From NCBI GenBank assembly GCA_949358305.1, contig OX442314.1, forward strand, positions 49,298,581-49,362,580: a stretch of DNA of 64,000 bases. The letters are read 5' to 3'. The stretch comes from Strigamia acuminata. Lineage: Eukaryota; Arthropoda; Chilopoda; Geophilomorpha; Linotaeniidae. Made by a program: the position numbers and the translations under genes. The first letter of the stretch is position 1. Each line of letters begins with the position of its first letter. Shown here piece after piece: positions 9,901-19,575 of this stretch. The notes beneath the pieces were generated by a model. That model saw only the letters and a list, made by a program, of their open reading frames with translations. It was not told the DNA's origin and made no database searches.

Positions 9901-11763
9901 GAAAAGTCCTCTGTGCGTAATAAATGCGAGAAATCTCTCGTCACCGGGGCGCACTCCAATCTGGTGGAAAGCTTCTCGTCCATCTATGATCGAAAACCAA
10001 TTTGATCCTCCTAAATAAGAAAATATATTATCGATGTCGGGTAGTGGGTAGACATCTGGTAAAGTTTGAGCATTCATCGGTCTAAAATCCATAGCTGTAC
10101 GCCAATCTCCAGTTTTCTTTGGAACAACAACAGGCGCCACCGCACAATCACTTTTTGATCGACGAATAATGCCTTGTTTTAGTTTTTGGTCCAAATAAGC
10201 ATCAATTACCATCTTTTTTGCTGGGTTAACGGGTCTTACAGGCACATGAATTGGTCTAAAGTCCGGTTTTAAATTTACTTCAAACTGAGTGTTGTTACAT
10301 AATCCAACCTCCTCACGAAATATTTTCGAAATTGGTCGAAGAGTCTGAATTAATAAACGAATTTGGGGTACCGTCAATGATGACCACAGCTGGTCGTAAA
10401 TCCAGTCCAGTTGTGTTGGATCACTGCTTGGTTGATATTGTAGTACGTTAACATCCAGAGGCGGCTCCGAAATCGTCGAATGATTGTGTACTCTGGCCAT
10501 GAGCGTATTTTCATCCACACGACGCAAAAGCTGTCTTCCCTGCGTGTTAAGTTGTTTTATTGTTGGTGACAATTCATAAAGGCGTCTCCGCTGTCGTGTT
10601 GCACGTCTGCGTTGGCTAAGCGTCGAAAACAATGATGAATTGAATCTTCTTGATTTTTTAATGGAATCCTTCCTTTTTGGTGACCATATAAATGACCACT
10701 GATCTCGTGTACGATTCCGAATCCTCTTGATTTGGTGCTGAGCATCGTCATTTGGATATTCGAAAATCTCTTGCGACAAAGGTCGATGTTCTAGAAGAAT
10801 ACAATTAATGTTGTTAATTAATACCTTGGGCACATCCTTAGTGCTGTCCTTTGTATCATCGGGTTTCCTGATGGGAAATAAAAGAACAGATTCTGACTTG
10901 TTAGCTTGTTCTAAAGTCATGAATTGTCTTCGCTCTTGTGATCCCTTCAAATACCACTGGCACAATTCAAAGTCTGTGCACAGACCAACCGCTCTGCAGA
11001 AATCTCTTCCCAGCAGAAGGTCCTCTGATGTTTTGGGTATAATTAAGCAAATGAAAGAAATAACGGCCAAAGGTGCGCGCACCGACAGTTTAACAGATCC
11101 CTTAACTGGAATCTTGTCATCGGCCGCTGTACGCACTGTTTCGTGAAGTTCGAGCAATTCCAAACCCATATTGGCTTTAAGTTTGTTAAATAATGACTCT
11201 GACATTACACATGTCTGAGCGCCTGAATCCAAAAGTGCGACAAAACTCACGTTAGCCCATGTTATTTTGATATATGGTGCTTCTCTGTTGAAGCGATCAG
11301 TCTTCGTAATTTCGATTCTTGGCTCTTCGGATTTTTGCAATTCCTCGGGCGACAAAAGAACGAAGTTTGTTTGCAACGTCTCACTCTGCGTTGTCAACGA
11401 AGTTGGTTTTTTGGGGGTTTCCTTGGCTTTCACAGACGAAAGTTGCGCTAATTTTGTTGGTTGTGGTGTTACGACACCGGGTATTTTTATTTTTGATTTA
11501 CTTGAATCTGTTTTGATTAATGTAGTTAATTTAATGTCCGTAGACGGGGTTAATGATTTGTTGTTGTCTTCTCGAACAGCAGATGGCGCCTCTGGTGTCG
11601 GAGTAGACGGTGTTGTACTTCTATCGACGTCTGGTGATTCTTCAGTCTTCTTCTCAGTAGAGTCCTTGATGTTTGTATCCGACCCACTCTCTGGACTCAT
11701 GCTTTGAGCAGGCCGCTTGCGTTTCCCGACTGACGACTCCATTCCTTGCCACAAACGGGGCAC
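6955..11763 (-). CDS. pol: Gypsy Pol polyprotein (PR-RT-RNase H-IN)
   Basis: About 1,600 codons. In order: aspartic protease with LLDSGAQ near residue 178 and LLLGRDF; reverse transcriptase with FSIIDGREAFHQ and YLDDVI near residue 656; RNase H with TDAS, a TEIECLAAVWA helix and SDHLSLKWL; then a Pro/Gln-rich linker; integrase with an HHCC finger (GHLG...CEPCQ, about 1230-1263) and the catalytic D (IYIDYY), D (ISDNAP) and E (LAERLNQ), the last two about 34 residues apart. All catalytic residues I looked for are present, so activity is possible. The 5' end of this frame begins with GTG rather than ATG inside the gag overlap. Together with the slippery site this points to synthesis as a Gag-Pol fusion by -1 frameshifting. 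Confidence 0.95.
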   Translation of the reverse strand: MPRLWQGMESSVGKRKRPAQSMSPESGSDTNIKDSTEKKTEESPDVDRSTTPSTPTPEAPSAVREDNNKSLTPSTDIKLTTLIKTDSSKSKIKIPGVVTPQPTKLAQLSSVKAKETPKKPTSLTTQSETLQTNFVLLSPEELQKSEEPRIEITKTDRFNREAPYIKITWANVSFVALLDSGAQTCVMSESLFNKLKANMGLELLELHETVRTAADDKIPVKGSVKLSVRAPLAVISFICLIIPKTSEDLLLGRDFCRAVGLCTDFELCQWYLKGSQERRQFMTLEQANKSESVLLFPIRKPDDTKDSTKDVPKVLINNINCILLEHRPLSQEIFEYPNDDAQHQIKRIRNRTRDQWSFIWSPKRKDSIKKSRRFNSSLFSTLSQRRRATRQRRRLYELSPTIKQLNTQGRQLLRRVDENTLMARVHNHSTISEPPLDVNVLQYQPSSDPTQLDWIYDQLWSSLTVPQIRLLIQTLRPISKIFREEVGLCNNTQFEVNLKPDFRPIHVPVRPVNPAKKMVIDAYLDQKLKQGIIRRSKSDCAVAPVVVPKKTGDWRTAMDFRPMNAQTLPDVYPLPDIDNIFSYLGGSNWFSIIDGREAFHQIGVRPGDERFLAFITHRGLFEYVRMPFGPINGPATLQRAMNKTLSKYLYKFVFVYLDDVIIFSKTFEEHVQHLKIILQALDEAGFTMNANKTELCRTSLEVLGHIVEAGHIKPNPNKVTAIQYFPAPTNIKELQRFKGMIGYYQSFFPNYSKTCEVFRPLLKKDSEWNWTIQHQEAFNSLKRGLAEPTLHRRFPDWTKPYILQTDASYSGLGAALMQLNDQGERTPIAFASRALNSAEKNYSVTEIECLAAVWAVKRFRVYLEMMNFYLESDHLSLKWLFQQREPKGRLARWVLSLSEYKFTFLYCSGAQNRVADALSRAPVEPSEPLDADDSPLVDETCYIAYFDDPNDWPKLPIINIIGVGLAAAQQRNNAAVMTRAQRRQQQIKPKLGRPKGSKNKKRPPPNYQVLTRARARQQTQVSAPPGAVAPLPPLMSPLPSPNVPTASFPTPDVLSPPAGPSGAVRPNFDGYGGPDSDSSDDSTTYQPAWMGRAGFMPQQARQDRSQFQRNASRRPIADEQQDEEEDEAERLHEAPQDHQPFRLIPTINEIIRRQHEDTWSAELIEYLDQGQLPNDQVQAARIRYRAVDFAMYKGMLCRYPPIDINKIRRRRQIYLPLMLREQYFKALHYPPSCGHLGVEKTLHRLRARVYWPKMKEDVLLWIQKCEPCQRAKPLNRLPYGPMIMAKPRHLFHTIYIDYYGKKPRSIGGHCYALVIVDAASRWLDVRLTETSDWKTTIKQLQGFIQRWAFPKVIISDNAPAFRSMEFQAACQSFGAINRYTAVYHPQGNLAERLNQALKNCILAYIEEHVRWDVHIGYFVLAINSAYQASLQYSPYQMVTGQEARYPGDFDSDTDDGQPLPPARARETHELMRKLRNNATANLQKAQIRHKRWFDRKRRPHDFKPGDFVSIKNRQLSSADRQFAAGLRQRTEGVYVIHKLTGPNTVILMDKDGRRMLPYNVVELRHWFNNDDDLDQTDATMIEKHVAAFTSEIETIIASFSIK

Positions 11764-13508
11764 ACAGGCCTCCAGGATTGCCTGTCAGACATGTACCATT
11801 TGTCCGTTGGTGTTTTTCTCCACATAGCATTCTTCGGGAGCTTTGGCTCTGAAGGCGCTTCTTTAGCGGCTGGAAAAATGACAACGTCCTTGGGACATAT
11901 GTGCTGTGTATCCGTTCTAGGTGTTGGCGCAGTAGTCGCAGTCATGGCGTGGACGTCAGATTTTTGTGCTGCCGCTGATGCAGATTCCTTTGGCGGGTCC
12001 CTATTTGATTCTTCGCTGTTGGGATCTTCTGGATCAAGCGCGCACGCCGACATGTCCTCGAGCAATGCTGTAAATACTTTGTTGAATCTTGAAAAACGAC
12101 CAGACCTGGACGAAGTAGATTGTTGATTTAACTTCTCCTCCTCTGTTCTGGTACGTGTGGCAGGACCCACTCCTGCGGGTAAAGGCATCTCCTGGTCCGA
12201 AACTCCGCACTGTTTGTACTCAAAAGTCCGCAACGAATCCAACTGAAGGCGATTATCGACATCGTTGCCCATTTTGACTGCGTCGTCGATCGTCCTGATG
12301 CACCAAGAGCGCATTAATTGTACGACTTGAGTTTGCATCATGCCCTGAACTCGTTCCCACTGCAAGCCCTTGTCCTTGTATCCAGCAATATTTAAATAAT
12401 GAATCATCTCGCTGAGGAACGACATAGTTGATTCCCCTGGCTTTTGTTTGCGCTGAGACAACTTAACATTAGCTAAAGCTGAATTAATGGAAAATACCTG
12501 CCTGAAAACTAATTCAAAGTCCTCCCAATTGTTTGGTTTTGGAGTTAGAGCCATCCACCAACGTTGCGCTCTATTTCGAAGCGCGAGAACCACGTATACT
12601 TTCAAATATATTCCTTCCGGTGCTCCCATGGTAAACATGTGCGCATATAGCTTACCCAGGAACAGGTCCACTGTGTCGAAAGTAGCCTCATCCGGATCAA
12701 AGTATGGAATTTTTTCAACTTTAAGTTTATACCTTCCAACCTGAGCGGCTTGACGCTGATCTTCCGACTCCAACGAGAGTTGAGATCTCGTGTCTCCCTG
12801 TTGTGAATGTTGTTGGCGTCGTCTCGGAGAATAAGAGCCAGTGCGTCGTGGTCCCGACGCACGTCCAGTATCTCCAAAAGAAAAGTCGGCTCCCCGAGCG
12901 CCCTCTCGACCACGACGTGTGGCCCCTGAACCTGCTTCTGGTGCTGGTGGTTCAGGCTGAGTTCGCTCGTTGTGCGAATGGATAAATTCCTCCACTCTGT
13001 CGTTCAGCTCGCGCCTAATTTGCCTCATCGACTCGAGCAACTCCTGGCGAAGTTCGTGTTGTAACTCCCTTCTATCCTCTCGTAATACTCTCATCAATGC
13101 TTCCATCGTCAATGCAGGTGGATTCCTTCGATGTTGTTGTGGTTCCGGTTGCATAAACGCAGGTTGGTAAGGAGGCGGCGGTCCTCGTTGAATGTCTTCT
13201 CGAACCGCTCGCATCCCGTCCACAATTTGTCTTCTCTCCATGAGTGAGTCCTGCAAATGGCGTCTATTTTCCTCCCATTGATCCCGTGCTGCAGCCGCTT
13301 CCCGTTCATGTTGGAGTTGATCCGCTTCCATTTGAGCGTATGTCCTCCAAGGATTGGAAAATGGTACGTCTGTGGATATTGGTTGTACTAGTAGTTCCTG
13401 CTGTTGGTCCGGCTCATGTGTTGGTGAGTCTGGAAGTGGCAAAGTATGCGCTTGTTCGGCTTCTACGTCCGAAACACTGGATTGCGACAAAGCGTCGCGT
13501 GAAGCCAT
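11697..13508 (-). CDS. gag: Gypsy Gag polyprotein (603 aa)
   Basis: ATG at 13508, first in-frame Met after the leader. The N-terminal half is Gln/Glu/Arg-rich coiled coil (about 55-180) with a PPPY motif at residues 111-114, matching the PPxY late-domain class that recruits NEDD4-family ligases in retroviruses. The middle, about 270-400, is a retrotransposon capsid-like region (IPYFDPDEATF, FLGKLYAHMF, RAQRWWMAL). There is no CCHC knuckle; a single CPVCGKE pair lies near the C-terminus just before the stop. It overlaps pol by 67 nt in the -1 frame. Confidence 0.9.
   Translation of the reverse strand: MASRDALSQSSVSDVEAEQAHTLPLPDSPTHEPDQQQELLVQPISTDVPFSNPWRTYAQMEADQLQHEREAAAARDQWEENRRHLQDSLMERRQIVDGMRAVREDIQRGPPPPYQPAFMQPEPQQHRRNPPALTMEALMRVLREDRRELQHELRQELLESMRQIRRELNDRVEEFIHSHNERTQPEPPAPEAGSGATRRGREGARGADFSFGDTGRASGPRRTGSYSPRRRQQHSQQGDTRSQLSLESEDQRQAAQVGRYKLKVEKIPYFDPDEATFDTVDLFLGKLYAHMFTMGAPEGIYLKVYVVLALRNRAQRWWMALTPKPNNWEDFELVFRQVFSINSALANVKLSQRKQKPGESTMSFLSEMIHYLNIAGYKDKGLQWERVQGMMQTQVVQLMRSWCIRTIDDAVKMGNDVDNRLQLDSLRTFEYKQCGVSDQEMPLPAGVGPATRTRTEEEKLNQQSTSSRSGRFSRFNKVFTALLEDMSACALDPEDPNSEESNRDPPKESASAAAQKSDVHAMTATTAPTPRTDTQHICPKDVVIFPAAKEAPSEPKLPKNAMWRKTPTDKWYMSDRQSWRPVCPVCGKEWSRQSGNASGLLKA
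11721..11727 (-). promoter_or_regulatory. Predicted -1 ribosomal frameshift heptamer GGGAAAC
   Basis: On the reverse strand the gag codons TCG GGA AAC give G GGA AAC, the X XXY YYZ pattern in the zero frame. Slippage back by one base continues with CGC AAG CGG, which is exactly the pol frame. GGGAAAC is used as a gag-pro slippery site in simian type D retroviruses. The gag stop follows about 30 nt downstream. I did not fold the downstream RNA for a pseudoknot. Confidence 0.8.
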
Positions 13509-13636
13509 GTTGAAATAATAATATGTGTGCCGGCAAAAATAAGTAATTAATTAAATAAATATAACGACCTATACTTGCGTAGTCTTCACTGAAGAAAATG
13601 GTGGTTTGTGTTCTCTTAGAACACGTTTCGAGTTGA

Positions 13637-13654
13637 ATCCTGTCTAGCTCGCCA
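13637..13654 (-). other. Primer-binding site, probably tRNA-Arg
   Basis: Four bases inside the 5' LTR the element reads TGGCGAGCTAGACAGGAT. TGGCGAGC matches the complement of the 3' end of metazoan tRNA-Arg (ACG) species; a few inner positions differ from the vertebrate version I remember, so the exact isoacceptor is uncertain. Confidence 0.7.
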
Positions 13655-13658
13655 AGAT

Positions 13659-14698
13659 TGTCACGTCGTAGTCGACTTTTTAACAATGGTTTCGGAAATT
13701 TAAGAATTTCCAGGGATTGTAATAACCAGAAAATTTAGGTTCGCAGGCGCTGCAACTCTTAAAACTTTGCCGGGGGTGGTAGCTAGGTTAAGACAGCGTC
13801 TATTCGTGAAATCTGTATTTTATGGGTGCAGGATTCAATTCGGGCGCCGTACAAAATGGCGAACGTTGATACTCGAATTTTAAGACCAAATATCGTTCTT
13901 CACTAGGGAAAATGTCGTCATATGCTAGGCGTACTTACGAAGAGTATGTTTCTTCTCCTGAACACGCGCAAACGTTGGGTGAACGCGCAAACAGGTACCA
14001 AACCGCAGACAACGTCGTCGAACCGTCGATAATGAAATGAATACGCAATTGAGACGAGTATGAGTTCAAAATGTCTAGGCTGAGGAGAAAGTCACAGTCG
14101 TGGCATAAAATGTATTGACGAATTGAGACCGTCGAATACGCCTTTTTTCCAGTAATTCGTACGCAAATAATGGGCAAATAATAAATGTTGTGGTTAGTTA
14201 GACTAACATGAGAATTCGGGCTGCAATGTGACCGTATGCGTTGAGACGCAACATAATCGCACTTGGAAATCTTCCAGTTTGAGACAGAAGATGTTGACTA
14301 GTCGAAGGCGAAAATTATTCTCTCTGTCCAAACGTCTTGACAGAACAAGTCACCTCTGATCACATGTCAAAGGCCAAGTCAATTCCCAATGGGGACCGGG
14401 CAGAAAACAGGCGATCAGGGGTGAAATATGCAAATTTAGAGCGCGATTATATTAACTTATTGCAGAATTCTCATGAATTGTCTGGATGGGGTGATTAAAA
14501 CCAGGCCAAATTAAAGATAAATATCAAAAATAAGGAAAATAATACAAAATAAAATAATAAATTTAGATTTGGGAAAAATAAAATAATTTAAAGGAATTAG
14601 AACAATTTCTCAATAAAATTAGGGGAAAATTAAGGGAAAGGCGCAAAATGCGCTTAAAATTTTGAAAATTATTACTGTCTAAAGTCAGGACCGTGACA
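13659..14698 (-). repeat. 5' LTR of the Gypsy element
   Basis: Same length and ends as the copy at 1684-2723, with three base differences noted. The element's promoter should lie here; I did not identify a clear TATA box. Confidence 0.95.
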
Positions 14699-14784
14699 AC
14701 ATATCTCATATTTGATAATTGTTTGCACACCGGAAGCATGCATTTTTTAAAAACTTCAACATTTCCGAATTTATTCGTTGCCAT
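14699..14784 (-). pseudogene. Harbinger-type transposase fragment, 5' part
   Basis: ATG at 14784 opens MATNKFGNVEVFKKCMLPVC. Removing the Gypsy element and one copy of the ACAT duplication puts this frame in register with the 3' part at 1448-1683, so the two were one ORF before insertion. No stop lies between the start and the insertion site. Confidence 0.55.
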
Positions 14785-14814
14785 GTTTCGCAGTTGGCGG
14801 CTCGTAATCTTGCG

Positions 14815-15020
14815 TGGGTCTTTTTGACCCAGTTAATATTTGATTTGAAATTACAGACAAAATAAAAAAATTATTAAAATTTTAATTGTGGTGTAGTGTC
14901 TAGTGATGTCTCAAAGGAATAGTCAGCAAAAATCAGATAAAAAAAAATAATTATTTCACATGAAAATAATGATTTTTTACAAATAGTGTCACAAAAAGAC
15001 CCATCTTAGGGTTGGAAAAT
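14815..15020 (-). repeat. Decayed copy of the TTAA-flanked MITE family
   Basis: Contains GGGTCTTTTTGACCCAGTT, a long shared AT-rich core (with GTGTCTAGTGATGTCTCAAAG) and AGACCCATCTTAGGGTTGGA. These match, in inverted orientation, the first 200 bp of the element at 27143-27576. The end corresponding to CCCTTCC is degraded and no TTAA pair is visible. Confidence 0.55.
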
Positions 15021-15403
15021 GTCAGAAAATGTTGAGTGAACAAAGCTCCAATTGTTTGAGTCCAGCCTTTTAAAAAGGGTTGAGATGAAAATACTAATGC
15101 ATGATTTCTTGGTTCAAACTTTATGGCTGGAATGCTGTTTTCTTAAGATCCACATGTTGCTGTAAAGATACTTCATCAAACATCAAAATACCTCGGCGTT
15201 CATTTTCTGGCATGTCTTTCAAATTTTTCTTTTAGGTTGTTTCTCTGTCAAAACAACGCTGTAAAATCAAAATAGAGTATGTGATGCGAATCTAATGCCA
15301 CCTAGTGGTAAAGTACTGCAGTTAGCAAACCGTAACTATAAAGATGATGCATTTGTAATTGACCAAATTAATTACTTAAATTGAGAAATAAGGAATATTA
15401 ACA

Positions 15404-16408
15404 TTATAAATGTAGCCATTGATGTTCGAGTGCATCTTTTGCCGAAGAGCGTTTATTTGGATCAAGCGCCACCATGGGCAACAAAAACTCAGAAAATTGA
15501 GCTGCTTCATTCTCACCCCAGCCGTGTTTTTTAGTTAACAATTCGAAAATGGCATGTTTCGGTGCACCGCCCAGCAATTTCAATATCCGCTTCATGTGTA
15601 TTCCGTCCTCCACGCGACTCTCTTCTAAATGATGTGGAAACAGAAAGTGTCCGGTCGCCAATTCGAACGCCGTGCAGGCAGTACTCCAAATATCAGCACT
15701 CGCTCCGTAATCCGCTCGCACCAAAACTTCGGGACAACGATAAGCGCTCGATTGAATAATAGCGGAGAAATGGCGATCCACCCAGCAGGCATTTCCAAGA
15801 TCGGCTAATTTAACTGCCTGTTCTTCCGGAGCACTACTCAGCCAGCAGATATTATCCGGTTTAATGTCTGCGTGAATAATCCCACACGTCGTGTGCAAGT
15901 AGTCGAGTGCTTCGAGTACCTGCTTTACGATTCTTTTTACATTGACCAACGGCAGACCTTTCTTTCCCTTACACTGCAATAAATCCTGGCCCAAAAGCTC
16001 GAACACCATGCACACGTGAGTACCATATGTACCATTTAGTTCAAAATTGTCCAATAATTTGACTATTTTGTTCTTGTGAGAACCATCGGGGTCACAATGG
16101 CGCGTGTGTTTAAGGAATTCGATCTCCAGGAGAGCTGCTGCCGTGATTCGTGGCGCAGTTTTCATGATCTTTAAGGCGACCGAGTGCAGTTGGTGTTGGT
16201 CCCAACACAGCCAAACGGTTGAGAAATTACCCAAACCGAGTTTGCGCTCGACCGTGTACCTGTTGCAAATCGTTTCGCCCATTTTCACCCGATAATAAAA
16301 GCCTGTACAATAACAGAGTGGGTATTCGATGTCGTCATCGTCTTCGTAATCGAAATCGTAATTGTGGTAAGCTTCTGTCGCATCTGGCAAATTAATTTTT
16401 ACGTCCAT
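15404..16408 (-). CDS. Intronless SRPK-family protein kinase (334 aa)
   Basis: Ser/Thr kinase of the SR-protein kinase family. Seen: EYPLCYCTGFYYRVKMGE ahead of the domain, as in SRPKs; glycine loop GLGNFSTVW (58-66); VALK Lys80; HADIKPDN with catalytic Asp181; DLGNAC (203-208), the SRPK version of DFG; YRCPEVL. The large acidic/Ser spacer that splits the kinase lobes of animal SRPKs is missing, so the protein is about half the usual length. The frame continues upstream without an ATG, and a TATA box lies at 16487-16494, so the Met at 16408 (AAAATGG context) is the start. No introns, consistent with a retrogene. Likely role: phosphorylating RS dipeptides of splicing factors such as the SR protein at 24361-25602. 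It differs from canonical SRPKs enough that the orthologue number is unclear. Confidence 0.85.
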   Translation of the reverse strand: MDVKINLPDATEAYHNYDFDYEDDDDIEYPLCYCTGFYYRVKMGETICNRYTVERKLGLGNFSTVWLCWDQHQLHSVALKIMKTAPRITAAALLEIEFLKHTRHCDPDGSHKNKIVKLLDNFELNGTYGTHVCMVFELLGQDLLQCKGKKGLPLVNVKRIVKQVLEALDYLHTTCGIIHADIKPDNICWLSSAPEEQAVKLADLGNACWVDRHFSAIIQSSAYRCPEVLVRADYGASADIWSTACTAFELATGHFLFPHHLEESRVEDGIHMKRILKLLGGAPKHAIFELLTKKHGWGENEAAQFSEFLLPMVALDPNKRSSAKDALEHQWLHL

Positions 16409-16486
16409 TTTGCTGTAATGATGACTGAAGTATGAACTGAGTCGACTGTCAAATGATGTGTTTGTGTTGTATAATAATGATGGGAG

Positions 16487-16610
16487 TATATATACATCAT
16501 ATTTTGAGTCACGTACGTTGAACGTACCGTATGTGATGTTTACGGTTGCGGTAACGTTGTTGAAACGTAATTTTGTGGCCAATGTGGTTTTTTTTACGCT
16601 TACGTCCAAT
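16487..16610 (-). promoter_or_regulatory. TATA box with clustered ACGTT motifs for the SRPK-like gene
   Basis: TATATATA (16487-16494, reverse strand) lies about 80 bp before the ATG. Immediately upstream are TTACGTTTCAAC, CAACGTTACC, GTACGTTCAAC and CAACGTACG. Similar clusters occur before four other intronless genes in the window. Confidence 0.6.
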
Positions 16611-18150
16611 ATTTGTATATTTCTGTTTGTGGTGGGAATTTCTTATTTATTTGATCACTTGTGTATCTAAAAAGTATTCAATATCCTTTATTTTGTGGAT
16701 GACAACAATTATGAATTAATTTTTTGTTCAAAAAATGAATTTACGGTTTAAAAAAATGAATTTTCTGACCAAATATTTGAACTAAAACATGAATTAACTA
16801 TGAATTAAATATGAAAAAAATTAAATTTTGGTTAAAAAAAATTACATTTTCGTCTAAAAAAAAAAATTTCGTTCAATTAAGTTTTGTTTCAATAAATTAA
16901 ATTCAAGTTTCCTTGACAATGAATTGCAGCGTACTCTGGTGGGAACCACTGTCCTTTCTTATCTGAAGAGCATGACGCAATTCCTTCACATTGATTCCAA
17001 CCAATCGTGATGCAGTGTAGCAACAGTCACGTGTCCTGCCTGCCATTAAGCATGTCGTTGTTGTTGCCCGCCGTTGATTTCTCTCTCGGTTCGATATTTT
17101 TCACAATTATAAGTCGTTTTTTCATTGTATTCACCCGGAATTTGATCGATGGGTACCAAAAGAACAGGATTAAGGTTGGATTGTGAATCGATGGTGTGAT
17201 TTGAGTAATTGTTTTTACGTTCGAAAATCTCCCTACGGTACGTCGTTTTCCTCCGTTGTTCTCGGATTCGTGACCTTTACGTTGATACATTTCACAATTT
17301 TCATGCTTTTTCGATCGTATTTATTAATAATTTTATCCATGAATAGCCAAGGAAACGGATTAAGATAGGATTTTGAGTGGATGGATTGGTCAAGTTAATA
17401 TTTCTTGGTCGTGAACGTGTTTCGTAGTTGCATTGGCTCTGGAAAGATGGCGGCAAATTGTTAGTGATTTGGTGTTGTAAGACTGCATTTGGCTATGTGA
17501 GTGTAGCGTTTACCAAACTCCACATTATGTGGACAATATTGGTTCTGTAAGACTACAATTCAATTTATGAGTGTAGCATTTACCTTTTTGTTTTATTTAT
17601 TTTGATCATTTACTTTTTGAGTACTGCCAATCTCATTTTTTGCCAGATGCAAAATTTACATGAGAGATTTCGTGGATGAAGTTTGTTGTTGTTGTTGGGT
17701 GTATGTGTCATGACGGAAAGTGACTTTCCTTATTTTTTTTTCTTTTTAGAAGACCGAAGTGAAGCAATTAAAGAAAGCGAACTTTGAAAAATGAGTTTGA
17801 AGAATGACAAGAAAATTGATGAGATCTACTTTCTTCAATGTGTATTCCCTTTGCTTGTTGCGGTTACAATTTTTTTATTTGATAATTATGATTTGAATTG
17901 CTATTCTGCTTGTTGATACTACGTTGCCAGTATTTCAGTCCCAGTTGGCATGTCTATGAGAGATGGCCTTACAACAATTACTACAGCAGTCGCTCTTGGA
18001 GTATTTGATATATCCTAGCACAATTGCTGGGATAATTGGAAATTAATAACTTTTTCTAATCCCAACGCTCCTACCAGCTGGCAATGTTAAAAAAAGTAAA
18101 CAAAAAGTAGTGTATTGGTAGTTAATAATTTATAATTAATTAATACTTAC
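16611..18150. other. AT-rich spacer without supported gene
   Basis: Contains poly-A/T runs near 16,740-16,910 and a diverged pair of ~42-bp repeats near 17,482-17,585 (GTAAGACTNCA...GAGTGTAGCRTTTACC); similar wording recurs near 26,790-26,910. One AAGATGGCGGC motif near 17,450. Nothing coding recognised. Confidence 0.4.
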
Positions 18151-18304
18151 TATAAATGATATATGGTTGGGACAATCTTTCGTTGGGCATGTAATTACCA
18201 TGTGCGACCCATATGATACGTCTTCCAAAATGTCTTGCGTTGATGATATCATGACTTTGCAGGCATTACAGATGAGGGGTAATGGGGGAAAATTCCCCCA
18301 ATAC
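18151..18304 (-). other. Possible exon with a Cys-rich (zinc-binding?) segment
   Basis: On the reverse strand a T-rich acceptor (…TTTCAATTTAG at 18305) and a donor GTAAGTATT (18150 downward) bracket a 154-nt open segment reading LICNACKVMISSTQDILEDV then HMVITCPTKDCPNH. Two CxxC-like pairs suggest metal binding. No family recognised and no flanking exon found. The two diverged copies of its 5' half, near 19,150-19,200 and 19,540/20,915, carry frame-breaking changes. Confidence 0.3.
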
Positions 18305-19575
18305 CTAAATTGAAAATCTAAATGAAAAATAATGAAAAACAAAACAGAAAAAAAATTACAAAAAAATTCTACAAAAAAAAATGAAAAATAATGATAAAAT
18401 ACAGTATTTGGAAAATCAGTAAAATTTATGAAAAATTTTTTTTTACCTGATATTAGAGAGATCAAAATGTTTTCCAACACTACAATCAGCCGTTTAATAC
18501 AAGTCGTAACTGAAGATTAAGGGGGCGATTTCTACGGATCTAACCGGGCCTGATCTTGTATCTTTTCTAATTTTCCATTTACTAATAGGGGTAAAATGAA
18601 TACAAGGTAAGTAAAATAACAATTTATTGAGTGGAAATTACAATAAATAATAAATACTAAATTAAAGCTAATGATAATGACTAATAATGTGGAATGAATA
18701 ATGATAATCATATGCAACAACGGTCGTGAGGAAAAGAAAAATGGTGCAACGGCTTGTTGGGATCCGGCTTGTTGCAATCCGGGTTTTTATTAAGTAAATA
18801 CTACAGGTGAATGCCGTTTATAGGACTAATATCAGCAGTTTCAACTCTCACGGTCATTCAAAAGTGTGCCAAAACTCTAGCTCCTAGGTTAGGTTGGCAC
18901 ACTTCAGGTCTGCGCAATTAGCTCATTTTGGTGCAACAAAAAATTGTTGCACAGTTAATCACCCCAGCTAATTTGTTGTGAAATGTGCCTGGGGAATTTA
19001 CATCCCATACAGCACCGTGAACTGCACCAAGAAGGCTTCGAACGCCTCCTTCAGCGCTTCCAACGCTTCCAACGCCCGGACTTCTCACCGGAAAGTCTTA
19101 TTCGGTAAATCCTTGCAAGTTTCGCGCACCATTCTCGAAGAAGGCATTGATGATATCATGACTTTGCAGGCATTATACAGATGAGGGAATTCCCCCAATA
19201 CCTAAATTGAAAAAATAAATGAAAAATAATGAAAAATGAGTAGAAAAAAAATTACAAAAAAATTCGACAAAAAAACCGAAAAAAAAATTTAAATAATTAC
19301 AAATATTTTTTAAACATAGAAAAGAAAATTTGAAAAGAAAAAAAATTTTAAAAAGAAAAAAAAACATTTGCGTTGCCAGGCAGCGACAAAATGTTTTCTT
19401 GTTCGTCGCTTGAAGTATTCAGACTCGATAGTGATTCGTTCAGGTTTTTGTTTTCTCTTTCTGTCACTTCAAAAAGCGTGACATACTTACTCGTTAGCAA
19501 TCTGCATTTTTCTCCTTGACTTGGATAACTAGCTCTTGTGTTGATGATATCATGACTTTGCAGGCATTATACATT

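Larger units (their letters stand above)
1684..14698 (-). mobile_element. Young, structurally complete Ty3/Gypsy LTR retrotransposon (13,015 bp)
   Basis: Two 1,040-bp direct LTRs (1684-2723 and 13659-14698) begin TGTCACG and end CGTGACA. The element is flanked by a 4-bp target duplication ACAT (1680-1683 and 14699-14702). Coding is on the reverse strand in the order gag, pol, ORF3, ORF4. A primer-binding site follows the 5' LTR and a G-rich polypurine tract precedes the 3' LTR. I found only three LTR differences (one near 2113/14088 and two near 2378/14353, about 0.3%), and gag and pol are open, so insertion was recent. It interrupts a Harbinger-like ORF in frame. At 13 kb it is large for a metazoan Gypsy; about 3.4 kb lies between pol and the 3' LTR core. 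Confidence 0.95.

Noticed and set aside
16409-16609. N-terminal extension of the kinase by 67 codons
   Set aside because: No ATG starts it, and it would run through the TATA box.
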